NCBI GenBank assembly: GCA_937872385.1
Contig: CALMSO010000057.1
Span: 1-64,000 of the forward strand
Source: an uncultured Saprospiraceae bacterium
GTDB taxonomy: Bacteria; Bacteroidota; Bacteroidia; Chitinophagales; Saprospiraceae
Direction of reading: 5' to 3'
Length of the DNA stretch: 64,000 nt
Positions 34,416 to 43,605 of the stretch are shown piece by piece; the stretch's first letter is position 1, and every line of letters starts with the position of its first letter. The position numbers and the translations under genes are program-made. Under the pieces are notes generated by a model that was not told the origin of the DNA, ran no database searches, and worked only from the letters and a program-made list of their open reading frames with translations.

Positions 34416-36869
34416 TTACGGTTTCACCTGGCCATTCGACGATGGTTTGTTTTTTACATGCGTATCTAACCAAGTTGTCATCTCCCAGAGGGTGTGCAGC
34501 ACCGACTCGCGGGCGCGGTAGCCGTGGCTTTCGTGCGGCAGCATTACTAAGCGAGTGGTCGCACCATGCCCTTTCAAAGCTGCGTAAAAACGCTCACTCT
34601 GGATAGGAAAAGTACCGGAATTATTATCGGCTTGCCCATGAATGAGCAAAATAGGCTCTTTTATTTTATCGGCGTACATGAAGGGCGACATCGTGTTGTA
34701 CACATCGGGGGCCTCCCAATAGCTGCGCTCCTCGGCCTGAAAACCAAAGGGCGTCAGAGTGCGATTGTAGGCGCCGCTACGCGCAATGCCAGCAGCAAAT
34801 AAATCGGTGTGCGCCAGCAAGTTAGCGGTCATAAATGCGCCATAAGAGTGCCCGCCCACGCCAATACGGTTGCGATCGCTTACGCCCATTTCCACCAATT
34901 TGTTGATGGCTGACTCCGCGTTCATGCGCAGTTGGGGCACAAAGGTTTCGTTCGGTTCTTGGTCGCCTTCGCCGAGAATTGGCATACTAAACCCATCGAA
35001 TACGGCGTAGCCTTGCGTTACCCAATAAATGGGCGAACCCCAGCTGAGGCGGGTAAATTCGTATGGCGAGCCGGTAATCTGGCTGGCGGCCTCAGCGGTT
35101 TTGAATTCGCGCGGATAAGCCCACATGAAGGTCGGCAGCGGCCCGTCGGTTGCTTTATTATAGCCTTTCGGCAAATAGAGCGTACCCGATAGCTCGATAC
35201 CATCGGCGCGCTGATACTTGACCAATTCTTTGGAAACGCCCTCTAAGGCCTTGTACGGATTGTCGAATTGAGTCAACTGGCGGATTTTGCCCGATTTCCA
35301 GTCGCGCTGGAAGTAATTGGGCGGCTCGGTGTTCGATTCGCGGCGGGTGATGACCATGCCCTTGGCTGCATCAAGTACATAAACCGGAATTTCGTAATAA
35401 GGCGCTTCGGATTGCCACAAACGTTTGGTTTGTTTGGAAGCCACATCAAATTCATCCACAAAGGGGCGATTGCCCTCCGGCGAAGCTCCGATACCTGTGA
35501 GGTACAGCGTTTTGCCATTGTTGGCGGTCAGCAGTACATTGCGACCAAAATCATTGCTTTTGGTAACAAAATTGCCGGGATCGTTATAACGGTCTTCGTA
35601 CAAACGGTCGAAAACGACCTGCTTGCTGCCAGCTGGCTTGTCGGGGCTCCAGCGGCTGATGATTTCCTGGCGCGTAGCTACCCAGCGCTCGGAGGCTAAG
35701 GCCATGTTGCCATTGCCCCAGGTCACGCCTGCGTAGCGCAAGGCGAAGCTGATGCCTTCTTTCGGATTGCCGGTAAACGGTGCTTCGAGGTAGAACATTT
35801 TATCCCGGACCTCTACTTTTTTGCGTGGGTCGCCGCCGTCTTGTGCCTCTACCCAATAGAGGGTGGCGGGGGCGTCGGCGCGCCAGTTGAAGCTACGCGG
35901 GCCCTCGCGGGTAGCGTTGAAGCCGCGGGGCGTATTCTCAGCCAGCGGAATATCGGCTACCATTTTTACCATTTTGCCTGTTTTATCAAAAATCGTGTAT
36001 TCTTGCGGAAAGCTGAAATAAGGCACTAAGTACGAAAACGGCCTTTTGATGGTAGTCACCAACACATAATTGCCATCCGGAGAAGGATTGAAACCTCCAA
36101 TGATACCCGATGGCCCGAAGGGCGCACTGACGCTGGTGGTTACATCCAATCTGACTAACTGCGAGGTGGTATAGTATTCAAACAGCGCTTCGTCGTAAGG
36201 GCTGGCGAGCAAATCCTGGTAGGTGCGCACGGGAGCTGCCGCGCCTTCATTAGCTTGCACAACTGGGCCAGCAGGCACCTCTGGGACACCGGGAGCGGCG
36301 CCGCGCGTGCTCAGTATAGCTTTGTAAATCAAGGTTTTGTTATCGGGCAACCATTCAAACGGGCTGCCAGACATGGCGTCGTTGACAATCGCGTCCGTGA
36401 GTTTCTTGGCCGTGGCGGCAGTTACGTCCACCATCCAAAGTTCTACGCCGTTGCTCAGATTATTAGTAAAAGCAATCCGTTTGCCATCGCGTGACCATTG
36501 CAGGTTTTGAATGCGCGCATTGGCTGGCAAGCCGCTGATGGCGCGCTCCTTGCCCGAAGAAATGGATTGCAGGCGCAGCCCGTCACTGTAGCCCGCACGG
36601 CTGGAAGCATTGTTTTTTGGATTGATGCGAATGCCCCCGATACGTAGCTCTTCTTGAGCCACTTCCTCTATCGAAGGGTAGCCTGGCTGGCTGATGAGCA
36701 ACATGGTTTCCTGGTCGGGGCCGATGCTCACGCTGGGCGTTAGGGGCGCGTCCACGAGGTCGGCAATGGACTTGGCCGGTATCTGATAAGCGGCGCCATC
36801 CTGTTGGGCAAATACCCAAGAGGCGCTGAAAACGAGTAGTACCGTAAGGCACTTTGTCATACATTTCAT
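34416..36869 (-). CDS. S9 family prolyl-oligopeptidase-type peptidase, exported
   Basis: An 817-residue protein. A signal peptide (LTVLLVFSASWVFAQ) precedes a beta-propeller-like region of about 530 residues (RIQNLQWSRDGKRIAFTNNL, FEWLPDNKTLIYKA). The C-terminal alpha/beta hydrolase has catalytic Ser in GVGGHSYGAF, Asp in HGQADNNSG and His in LPHESHGY. It should cleave short peptides in the periplasm or outside. The start at 36869 begins the signal peptide; the longer reading frame adds 36 unlikely codons. Confidence 0.93.
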   Translation of the reverse strand: MKCMTKCLTVLLVFSASWVFAQQDGAAYQIPAKSIADLVDAPLTPSVSIGPDQETMLLISQPGYPSIEEVAQEELRIGGIRINPKNNASSRAGYSDGLRLQSISSGKERAISGLPANARIQNLQWSRDGKRIAFTNNLSNGVELWMVDVTAATAKKLTDAIVNDAMSGSPFEWLPDNKTLIYKAILSTRGAAPGVPEVPAGPVVQANEGAAAPVRTYQDLLASPYDEALFEYYTTSQLVRLDVTTSVSAPFGPSGIIGGFNPSPDGNYVLVTTIKRPFSYLVPYFSFPQEYTIFDKTGKMVKMVADIPLAENTPRGFNATREGPRSFNWRADAPATLYWVEAQDGGDPRKKVEVRDKMFYLEAPFTGNPKEGISFALRYAGVTWGNGNMALASERWVATRQEIISRWSPDKPAGSKQVVFDRLYEDRYNDPGNFVTKSNDFGRNVLLTANNGKTLYLTGIGASPEGNRPFVDEFDVASKQTKRLWQSEAPYYEIPVYVLDAAKGMVITRRESNTEPPNYFQRDWKSGKIRQLTQFDNPYKALEGVSKELVKYQRADGIELSGTLYLPKGYNKATDGPLPTFMWAYPREFKTAEAASQITGSPYEFTRLSWGSPIYWVTQGYAVFDGFSMPILGEGDQEPNETFVPQLRMNAESAINKLVEMGVSDRNRIGVGGHSYGAFMTANLLAHTDLFAAGIARSGAYNRTLTPFGFQAEERSYWEAPDVYNTMSPFMYADKIKEPILLIHGQADNNSGTFPIQSERFYAALKGHGATTRLVMLPHESHGYRARESVLHTLWEMTTWLDTHVKNKPSSNGQVKP

Positions 36870-37036
36870 AGATGAGCGGTTTTTATGTGATGAAAATCGG
36901 GTTTCTACAATACTGTTTTCCATGATTGGACAATTGCAATCCATTGAAAATACGAAAAGCCGTCCGATTTTTTTCATCGAATGGCTTTTTGCATTGGGAA
37001 AATATAATTTTAAGACCCGAATCCGAAGGGATTGCC

Positions 37037-37753
37037 TCAGGGATGCTCATTGTGCTCATTGCTGCTGGCCGGGTACTCTGGTGTGTCTGATGCGGTAGTC
37101 TCCAGAGCAGGCTGCCCGGTGTCTTCTTCTTTTTTTGGGTTATTGAAAAAGCTGCGCTGGAAGATAAGAATAGCCAAGACCCCGGCGGTAATGGCTGAGT
37201 CCGCCACATTGAAAACCGGCCGAAAAAAGAGCACTTCTTCGCCGCCCCAAAACGGAACCCACTCAGGCAATGTGCCATCGTACAGAGGGAAGTAGAACAT
37301 GTCCACCACTTTTCCGTAAAGGAAACCAGCATAGCCACCGCCTTCAGGGAACATAGTAGCCACGCCATGATAAGAAGATTCGGAAAAAATAAGCCCGTAA
37401 AAAGCACTGTCTATAATATTGCCGAAAGCCCCTGCTAAAATAAGCGCGAAACTCGCCAGCAGGCCCATCGGTGCATGGCTCTGGATGAGCTGTCGAAGAT
37501 AGTAAATCAGAAAGCCCACCGCTAAGATACGAAACAAGCTGAGCGCCAGCTTGCCGTAGCCGCCGCCGAATTCTATACCGAAAGCCATGCCGGGGTTTTC
37601 TACAAAATGAATGCGCGCCCAGCTCAGCCCCAGAATGCCGAATTCTTCGCCGTAGGTCATGTTGGTTTTAATCCAGATTTTTAGTGCTTGGTCCACCAAC
37701 AATACCAGAATAATAATTGCTAAAACTTTTGCGGATCTGCTCAAAATAATCAA
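37037..37753 (-). CDS. lspA: Lipoprotein signal peptidase II
   Basis: A 238-residue inner-membrane aspartyl protease with four hydrophobic segments. The conserved motifs are present: ENPGMAFGI, the first catalytic Asp in GAFGNIIDSAFYG, and the second in FNVADSAI. It cleaves prolipoproteins after lipidation; many predicted lipoproteins in this window are its substrates. Compared with the usual 160-200 residues it has an internal insertion between the two Asp motifs (about 110-165) and a polar C-terminal tail of about 35 residues. Confidence 0.95.
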   Translation of the reverse strand: MIILSRSAKVLAIIILVLLVDQALKIWIKTNMTYGEEFGILGLSWARIHFVENPGMAFGIEFGGGYGKLALSLFRILAVGFLIYYLRQLIQSHAPMGLLASFALILAGAFGNIIDSAFYGLIFSESSYHGVATMFPEGGGYAGFLYGKVVDMFYFPLYDGTLPEWVPFWGGEEVLFFRPVFNVADSAITAGVLAILIFQRSFFNNPKKEEDTGQPALETTASDTPEYPASSNEHNEHP

Positions 37754-37912
37754 TCGTTTAGTGTTTGAATTAGGTACTTCTGTATCCTTAAAGCTTTGCC
37801 ACGACAGCCTAAAGCATATTGTTTTGGGCTATGGGTATCCATTCAGTGGCTGATTGTAAAACAATCTGACATTTTTTAACATTCCAACCCCTGACAAGGT
37901 TTTGTGCCAAGG

Positions 37913-39007
37913 CTACCGGCCTCTGTCTTCTTCTACAAAATCCTGCGCGCCGGCGTTTTCATCTTCTCGTGCTTTTTCTTTTCGATGCATCGGATTGGCG
38001 TGCGCTTCGATGTATTCTTTGCGGTTTCGAGCCACATCTAAGGCCAAAAAAAGTGCTTCGCGGAATGAAGCCGGATCAGCCGCATTTTGCCCCGCAATGT
38101 CATAGGCTGTGCCATGATCGGGTGAGGTGCGCACGTAGCCCAGCCCCGCCGTGAAATTGACACCACTCCCAAAAGACAGGGCTTTGAAAGGCACCAGCCC
38201 TTGATCGTGATACATGGCCAGCACCGCATCAAACTTTTTGTATTGCCCAGAGCCAAACAGCCCATCGGCAGGAAAAGGGCCCATGACCAGCATACCTGCC
38301 TCCTTAGCCGCCAGAATCGCCGGTCGTATGCAGTCTATTTCTTCGTACCCGATGACCCCCTCGTCGCCGGCGTGCGGATTAAGCCCCAACACCGCAATGA
38401 CCGGGCGCTCCAGCCCAAAGTCCACCCGCAAGGTTTCGTGCAGGATTTTTATTTTTTGCCATACGCGCTCCTCGGTGATTGCCGCCGCCACTTCCCGCAC
38501 GGGCAGATGATTAGTCACCAAACCCACTTTCAGGCTGCTGCTCACCATTAGCATTAGGCTTTCCTTGCCTTCGCCGAGTTCTTGCGCCAAGTACTCGGTA
38601 TGCCCAGCAAACGGAAAGTCAGCCATACGCATGGCGTGTTTGTTGATCGGGGCCGTCACTAAGGCATCAATCAATCCATATTTCAAATCTTTTACCGCCG
38701 CTTCAAGGGCTTTGAGCGCATAAGCACCGCCGGTTTCGGTGGGTTTGCCCAGCGTGATATTCACATTATCATTCCAACAATTGACAATATTTACCTTGTC
38801 GTTTTGCAAGTGCTGCGCGTCGCGGGTAGCGTAAAACGGAAAGTCAATGCTGACAATATTCTTGTGGTACGAAACCACTTTTGAAGAGCCATAAATAACC
38901 GGGATGCAATAATCGAGAATTTTTTTGTTTACAACGGTTTTCAAAATCACTTCCAAACCTATCCCGTTGATGTCGCCAATACTAATACCTATTTTTCGTT
39001 TTTCCAT
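37913..39007 (-). CDS. pdxA: 4-hydroxythreonine-4-phosphate dehydrogenase
   Basis: A 364-residue enzyme of pyridoxal-phosphate synthesis (DXP-dependent route), oxidising 4-phosphohydroxy-threonine with NAD. Seen: ISIGDINGIGLEVILK at the N-terminus, TAPINKHAMRMADFPFAGHT, the metal-ligand regions GLNPHAGDEG and MYHDQGLVPFKAL, and TSPDHGTAYDIAG. The start at 39007 (MEKRKIGISI) is preferred over the in-frame Met 12 codons earlier. A polar C-terminal tail follows. It is divergent from rsmA, a frequent neighbour of pdxA in bacteria. Confidence 0.95.
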   Translation of the reverse strand: MEKRKIGISIGDINGIGLEVILKTVVNKKILDYCIPVIYGSSKVVSYHKNIVSIDFPFYATRDAQHLQNDKVNIVNCWNDNVNITLGKPTETGGAYALKALEAAVKDLKYGLIDALVTAPINKHAMRMADFPFAGHTEYLAQELGEGKESLMLMVSSSLKVGLVTNHLPVREVAAAITEERVWQKIKILHETLRVDFGLERPVIAVLGLNPHAGDEGVIGYEEIDCIRPAILAAKEAGMLVMGPFPADGLFGSGQYKKFDAVLAMYHDQGLVPFKALSFGSGVNFTAGLGYVRTSPDHGTAYDIAGQNAADPASFREALFLALDVARNRKEYIEAHANPMHRKEKAREDENAGAQDFVEEDRGR

Positions 39008-39244
39008 TCCTGTTATGTTGATTTCGGTTGCTTGCTGCGGCAAAGTTACGTAAGTTTAAGACAATCATCACCCCATTTTCTGGCAAAGCTGCCGCCTTGG
39101 CAATGATTATTGTGCTTGCCTCGCATTTTGGCAAACAATAAAACGCATTTCCTGCCTGATTTTGTAAAAAAAAGGCGTATTTCGTAACGATTTTTTTTGA
39201 GCACTCCAACAACTGGAGCGCATCCTCACGATTAAAAGGCTTCC

Positions 39245-40021
39245 TTGAAAGCAAAAAAATCATACGGACAACATTTCCTCAACAATGAGGGCATCGCCGG
39301 GCGCATTGCAAGTAGCTTTGCACGCACACACGCGCATGTGTTAGAGGTGGGCCCCGGCCAAGGTATGCTCACCAAGCACCTGCTGACACAAAACTACGCC
39401 CTGAAAGTAGTAGAAGCCGACCGCGACATGGTAGCATATTTGCAAAAATTTTATCCGCAGCTCAGCCCTGATATCATCGAAGGCGATTTTTTACAACTCC
39501 CCCTCGATACTGTTTTTGACCAACAGCCTTTCGGGCTAATCGGCAATTTTCCTTATAATATATCTTCGCAGATTGTTTTTAAAATGCTGGATTACAAACA
39601 GTTAGTTCCTGAAATGGTCGGAATGTTTCAGCGAGAAATGGCCGAGCGCATCGTGGCCGCTCCGGGCAGCAAGACCTACGGCGTCATCAGTGTACTGACG
39701 CAGGCTTACTACGAAGGGCAGCTGTTGTTCAATGTGAGCAAAGGCAATTTCAATCCGCCACCAAAAGTAGAATCGGCGGTCATTCGCCTGCTGCGCAAAG
39801 AAAATCAAACCCTCGGCTGCGACGAGCGCCTGTTTCGGCAAATTGTAAAAACTACTTTCGGGCAGCGCCGAAAGATGCTACGCAATACGCTCAAAAGTTT
39901 TTTTCCGGATGCCAGCGTTTTTGAAGCGCCGTTTTTTCAGCGTCGCCCCGAAGAGCTATCGGTGAGTGAATATATCGAGCTGACTCGCCAGATAACGGAA
40001 ATTTCGCATTCAAAAAATTGA
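39245..40021 (+). CDS. rsmA: 16S rRNA dimethyladenosine transferase
   Basis: A 258-residue SAM-dependent methyltransferase that dimethylates two adjacent adenosines near the 3' end of 16S rRNA. The N-terminal KKSYGQHFLNN motif, SAM-binding VLEVGPGQGMLT and the catalytic IGNFPYNISSQIV are present. The start is TTG at 39245; there is no in-frame ATG upstream, and the QHFL motif is at the usual distance. An AAAAGG stretch 7 bp before it could serve as the ribosome-binding site. Confidence 0.95.
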   Translation: MKAKKSYGQHFLNNEGIAGRIASSFARTHAHVLEVGPGQGMLTKHLLTQNYALKVVEADRDMVAYLQKFYPQLSPDIIEGDFLQLPLDTVFDQQPFGLIGNFPYNISSQIVFKMLDYKQLVPEMVGMFQREMAERIVAAPGSKTYGVISVLTQAYYEGQLLFNVSKGNFNPPPKVESAVIRLLRKENQTLGCDERLFRQIVKTTFGQRRKMLRNTLKSFFPDASVFEAPFFQRRPEELSVSEYIELTRQITEISHSKN

Positions 40022-40069
40022 AAATCAGCGTTTTAGCTATAATGTATTTTTATTCTGAAATCATTGTTT

Positions 40070-41263
40070 ATGTTGAATAACACCCACATCCAGCACTTCC
40101 GAGCCGAAACACCCGGCTGCCAACACCGCATCCACCTCAACAACGCCGGAGCCGCGCTCATGCCCAAGCCCGTGATAGAAGCCATTGGGCAGCACATCCA
40201 GCTCGAAGCGACCATTGGCGGATACGAAGCCGCTGCACAGGCACACGAAGCCATCGAAGGTTTTTACAACGCTTTGGCCACGCTCTTGAATTGTAGCCCC
40301 GCCAACATCGCCTGGGTAGCCAGCGCCACCGATGCTTACAACCGCGCCTTGTCGGCCATACCGTTTGAAGAAGACGACGTTATTCTGACCACCAACAATG
40401 ACTATGTCTCCAATCAGTTAGCTTTTCTCGAATTGCAAAAACGCTATGGCGTCCGGCTCATCCGGGCGGCCGATCTGCCCACTGGCGGCGTAGATGTGGA
40501 CTCTGTGCAGGCACTTGTGCGGCAGTATCATCCTCGGTTGGTGGCCGTCACGCAGGTACCTACCAATTCCGGATTGGTGCAGCCAGTAGCCGAGATTGGC
40601 AACATCTGCGCGGCCGAGGATGTGCTTTACCTCGTGGACGCCTGCCAGTCGGCGGGCCAATTGCCCATAGATGTGGCAACTATTCAATGCGATTTTTTGA
40701 GCGCCACTTTTCGGAAGTTCTTGCGCGGGCCACGCGGCGCGGGTTTTTTGTATGTATCGGACAAGGCCTTAGAACTCGGGCTGGAGCCGCTTTTTGTTGA
40801 CCTGCACAGCGCTACCTGGCTCGATGCTGATTTTTATGAAATTCGCTCGGATGCGCGCCGTTTTGAGCTCTGGGAGCGGCCTTATGCTTTGGTGTTGGGC
40901 AGCCGCGCTTGTGTGGAGTACGCGCTGGCTATTGGTATCAGCGACATTGCGCAAAGGGTGCGGCAGCTTGCCGATTATTCTCGGGCACGCATTGCCACCC
41001 TGCCCGGCGCACGCATCCTCGACGAAGGCACCGAGCACTGCGGCATCGTCACGGCTCATTTTGCGCATCAAAAACCAAGTGCTATCCGGCAGGCATTAGA
41101 TGCAGCGGGCATCAATGTGACTTTCCCACAACAAAACAATGCAGTGATAGACTTCGAGCGCAAGGGGGTGCGCTGGGCCATGCGCGTATCGCCACATTAT
41201 TATAATACCGAAACGGAAATTGAGCGCCTCGTGGAAGTTTTGCAACACGCCTTGCCTACTTGA
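40070..41263 (+). CDS. Class V aminotransferase-fold PLP enzyme
   Basis: A 397-residue fold-type I PLP enzyme. The PLP-pocket Asp is in VDACQSAGQLPIDV and the Schiff-base Lys in ATFRKFLRGPRGAGFLYV. It belongs with the cysteine-desulfurase/selenocysteine-lyase/epimerase-like group, but the active-site cysteine loop of IscS-type desulfurases is not evident, so the substrate is open. The start at ATG 40070 is preferred over the TTG at 40064. It lies 48 bp after rsmA and may share its transcript. Confidence 0.88.
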   Translation: MLNNTHIQHFRAETPGCQHRIHLNNAGAALMPKPVIEAIGQHIQLEATIGGYEAAAQAHEAIEGFYNALATLLNCSPANIAWVASATDAYNRALSAIPFEEDDVILTTNNDYVSNQLAFLELQKRYGVRLIRAADLPTGGVDVDSVQALVRQYHPRLVAVTQVPTNSGLVQPVAEIGNICAAEDVLYLVDACQSAGQLPIDVATIQCDFLSATFRKFLRGPRGAGFLYVSDKALELGLEPLFVDLHSATWLDADFYEIRSDARRFELWERPYALVLGSRACVEYALAIGISDIAQRVRQLADYSRARIATLPGARILDEGTEHCGIVTAHFAHQKPSAIRQALDAAGINVTFPQQNNAVIDFERKGVRWAMRVSPHYYNTETEIERLVEVLQHALPT

Positions 41264-41303
41264 TGCTCCGATGGGTGCCAATTCCACTCATACAGTGCTT
41301 TGG

Positions 41304-41472
41304 CTTAGAGCATGTTTACATTTCATACTTTGGTCTGCAAATGTTCATCTATGGAACCTCACTTTGCCTTTTTCTCGCTCCGTAGCGCTGCTATGCAGCT
41401 CAAAAAACGCTTCGGGAGAACCCAAATCTGAACATTTTCGACTTCAAAAACGAATTTTAAACATACTCTTAG
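41304..41472. mobile_element. MITE-like element with ~46-bp imperfect terminal inverted repeats
   Basis: The left end (41304-41349) begins CTTAGAGCATGTTTACATTT. The right end, read inverted (41472-41427), begins CTAAGAGTATGTTTAAAATT. They match over about 46 bp with scattered differences. The 77-bp interior has no coding potential. Size and layout fit a non-autonomous element; I see no target-site duplication that I trust. Confidence 0.55.
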
Positions 41473-41567
41473 TATAGCGGTTTTTTGTAGAAAGTTTTTT
41501 TTAATTTTTTTTCAAATTTTTTGTTTATAAAACAGATTTGTTTTATCTTGCAACCAAATTATTTACT

Positions 41568-41582
41568 TTTGTTTTAAACAAA
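41568..41582. promoter_or_regulatory. Probable operator and -7 box before the S24 regulator
   Basis: TTTGTTTTAAACAAA is a near-perfect palindrome 10 bp before the start codon. It overlaps TACTTTTG (41564-41571), a match to the Bacteroidota -7 box. A similar half-site (ACAGATTTGTTTTA) lies upstream at about 41532. Self-repression by the S24/LexA-like protein would fit. Confidence 0.5.
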
Positions 41583-41592
41583 AAACAGTGCT

Positions 41593-42333
41593 ATGATTCG
41601 TGAAGACCGTCAACAATTAAATGAGCGTTTTGTCAGGGTTTTTGACTTGCTGGAAGAGCGCGGCGTGATTGTAAAAAATGACCGCAACGGCAAGGGAATG
41701 GGCGATTTCGCTGAAAAAGTACTCGGCAATCGCGCCTATGGGCACATCATAAGAGCCTACCTCAACCCCGACGACAAACGCTGCATTGACTATCGCCAGG
41801 CGCGCATCCTCTGCCGCGAGTACGGTGTGAATGAATCCTATCTGATTGATGGTATTGGCACTCCGTTTGGTTTTGACCTACCACCGCAGCCCACCGAGCC
41901 GTTTGTCGGCAGCAAGCGCACCGGCAACATTGTGTTTACAACGGTAGAAGCCTTTGCTGGTACGGCTGTGGATGCAGGCGGTTTTCAAGTAGAAGACTGC
42001 GAATATTTCAATATACCGGGCCTCTCCGGCGGCGGGGTAGTAGCTTTTCCAATTAATGGCAATAGTATGGAGCCAATTATTCAAAATGGCGACATTGTTA
42101 TCTGCCGGGAAATCAGTGGGCTGAGCGAAATAAAGGACAATAAAATCTATGCTGTGAAAAATAACGGCTCCCTTTGGGTAAAATTCGTACAACGACTTGC
42201 GGATCGTAAGGGCCGGGTGACGCATCTCAAACTCATCTCGGCCAATCACCTTGAGCACGACCCCTTCGAGGAGGAAGTGACCGAATACACGCGCTTGTAT
42301 CAAGTAATCCGGCGCATCAGCGATCTACATTAG
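41593..42333 (+). CDS. LexA/CI-like regulator with S24 peptidase domain
   Basis: A 246-residue protein. The N-terminal 100 residues are helical and basic, with a probable HTH (RQARILCREYGVNESYLIDG). The C-terminal S24 peptidase fold has the nucleophile Ser in INGNSMEP (about residue 158) and the general base Lys in LWVKFVQR (about residue 197). Both catalytic residues are present, so self-cleavage is possible, as in phage CI and LexA. No phage genes adjoin it, so it may control a stress response or a lost prophage. Confidence 0.88.
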   Translation: MIREDRQQLNERFVRVFDLLEERGVIVKNDRNGKGMGDFAEKVLGNRAYGHIIRAYLNPDDKRCIDYRQARILCREYGVNESYLIDGIGTPFGFDLPPQPTEPFVGSKRTGNIVFTTVEAFAGTAVDAGGFQVEDCEYFNIPGLSGGGVVAFPINGNSMEPIIQNGDIVICREISGLSEIKDNKIYAVKNNGSLWVKFVQRLADRKGRVTHLKLISANHLEHDPFEEEVTEYTRLYQVIRRISDLH

Positions 42334-42445
42334 CGTTTTGTAAAAACAAGACATTATCTTTTGCTGTAAAAATATTTCCCTTGGCAAGGCTTACATAGCC
42401 GCCAAAGGCAGATAAAGAATTATCCTGCTGTTTTTTGATTATTGC

Positions 42446-42478
42446 CTCCCGGAGCGCTTGCCGCACGGGAGTTTTTTT
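42446..42478 (+). terminator. Intrinsic terminator after the S24 regulator
   Basis: CTCCCG (42446-42451) pairs with CGGGAG (42466-42471), followed by seven T. Strong rho-independent terminator on the plus strand. Confidence 0.85.
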
Positions 42479-42540
42479 ATGCTATAATACTCTTTTGAAA
42501 GTGAACGGGTGAGCTGTCTATTGCAAGAAAATATAAGGCG

Positions 42541-42649
42541 TTTTTATTTTTTGAAAACGACATACTTATTTATGCTCGAAAACTTGTTTTTTTTACACCT
42601 TTATACAATCAAAAATCGGACTTCGCAAATCGTATATGATATCATACTT
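42541..42649. repeat. Diverged ~105-bp dispersed repeat, copy 1
   Basis: AT-rich non-coding stretch with AAAATCGGACTTCGCAAATC near 42613. It aligns along its length with 46641-46743 (TTAATCGGACTTCACAAATC). The surrounding 450-bp gap 42334-42783 holds otherwise only the terminator at 42446. Confidence 0.5.
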
Positions 42650-42783
42650 GGGCATAATCATTTTAAGCAAAAAAGCACAATTCCTTGATTATCAGTTGTA
42701 TAAATTTTTCATTCAATAACAATTAACATAACAACATTAACAATATTTTCATTACTTATTTACTACTAAAATTGCTATAATAT

Positions 42784-43554
42784 TCAGTGCACCTTTTTAC
42801 ACTCGTGTTGTTCTTTGGCATAGGCCGCTGCCCCTACCATGCCGGCGCTATTGAGCAATTCGGCGGGGGTTATGGGCGTCACAACCGTAAAACACTCCTT
42901 GTACAGATCGAAATACTTGCTCGTACCGCCCCCAAGGATAAATAAATCGGGGGAGAACAACACTTCAAGATGCACGAGGTACTCGTCGAAGCGTTTGGCC
43001 CACTCCATCCAAGAGAGGTTGTCGCGTTTTTTGGCATTATTAGAAGCATAAAATTCAGCTACCCGCTTGTGCCCTGGCAGATAAAGGTGCCCCAATTCGG
43101 TATTGGGTATCATAGATCCATTCACAAAAACAGCCGTGCCCAGCCCGGAACCAATCGTGACAAGGATAATGGTGCCCATTTGGCCCTTACCTTTACCAAA
43201 GCGCATCTCGGCCATGCCCGCCGCATCGGCATCATTGAGCACATACACCTCGCGGCCTGTTTGCTGTTGGAAAAGTGTGGCCACATTCGCACCGATCCAC
43301 GATTTGTCAATATTGGAAGCGGTATAAGCTACGCCCTGGCGGATAATGGACGGAAAGCCGCAGCCAATGGGCCCCTCCCAGTTTATTTGTGTGACTAACG
43401 CTGCGAAAGTAGCAGCTACTGCTGCCGGAAGCGAAGGATCAGGGGTCGGAAAACGGAGCCTCTCCGAGCGTAGCGTACCGGTATGCACATCAATGACTGC
43501 GCCTTTGATACCGGAGGCCCCTACGTCCACGCCAAGAATGGTTTGTTCTTGCAT
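42784..43554 (-). CDS. ppgK: ROK-family polyphosphate glucokinase-like protein
   Basis: A 256-residue cytoplasmic sugar kinase. Phosphate-1 motif LGVDVGASGIKGAVID, catalytic NDADAAGMAEMRFGKGKGQM, phosphate-2 ILVTIGSGLGTAVFVNG, then LGHLYLPG, and adenosine region LFILGGGTSKYFD. The zinc-binding cysteine cluster of ROK repressors is missing and there is no HTH. This matches polyphosphate-dependent glucokinases, which make glucose-6-phosphate with polyphosphate (and often ATP). Last gene in the leftward series that begins with the Bat operon, 51 bp after the cyclophilin gene. Confidence 0.85.
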   Translation of the reverse strand: MQEQTILGVDVGASGIKGAVIDVHTGTLRSERLRFPTPDPSLPAAVAATFAALVTQINWEGPIGCGFPSIIRQGVAYTASNIDKSWIGANVATLFQQQTGREVYVLNDADAAGMAEMRFGKGKGQMGTIILVTIGSGLGTAVFVNGSMIPNTELGHLYLPGHKRVAEFYASNNAKKRDNLSWMEWAKRFDEYLVHLEVLFSPDLFILGGGTSKYFDLYKECFTVVTPITPAELLNSAGMVGAAAYAKEQHECKKVH

Positions 43555-43605
43555 TACAAATGAATCAGTTGGTACGGTTGCATTGTAGCGAACTAATCGT
43601 CCAAA

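Noticed and set aside
40064..40069. TTG start for the class V PLP enzyme
   Set aside because: An ATG lies two codons later and is the more likely start.
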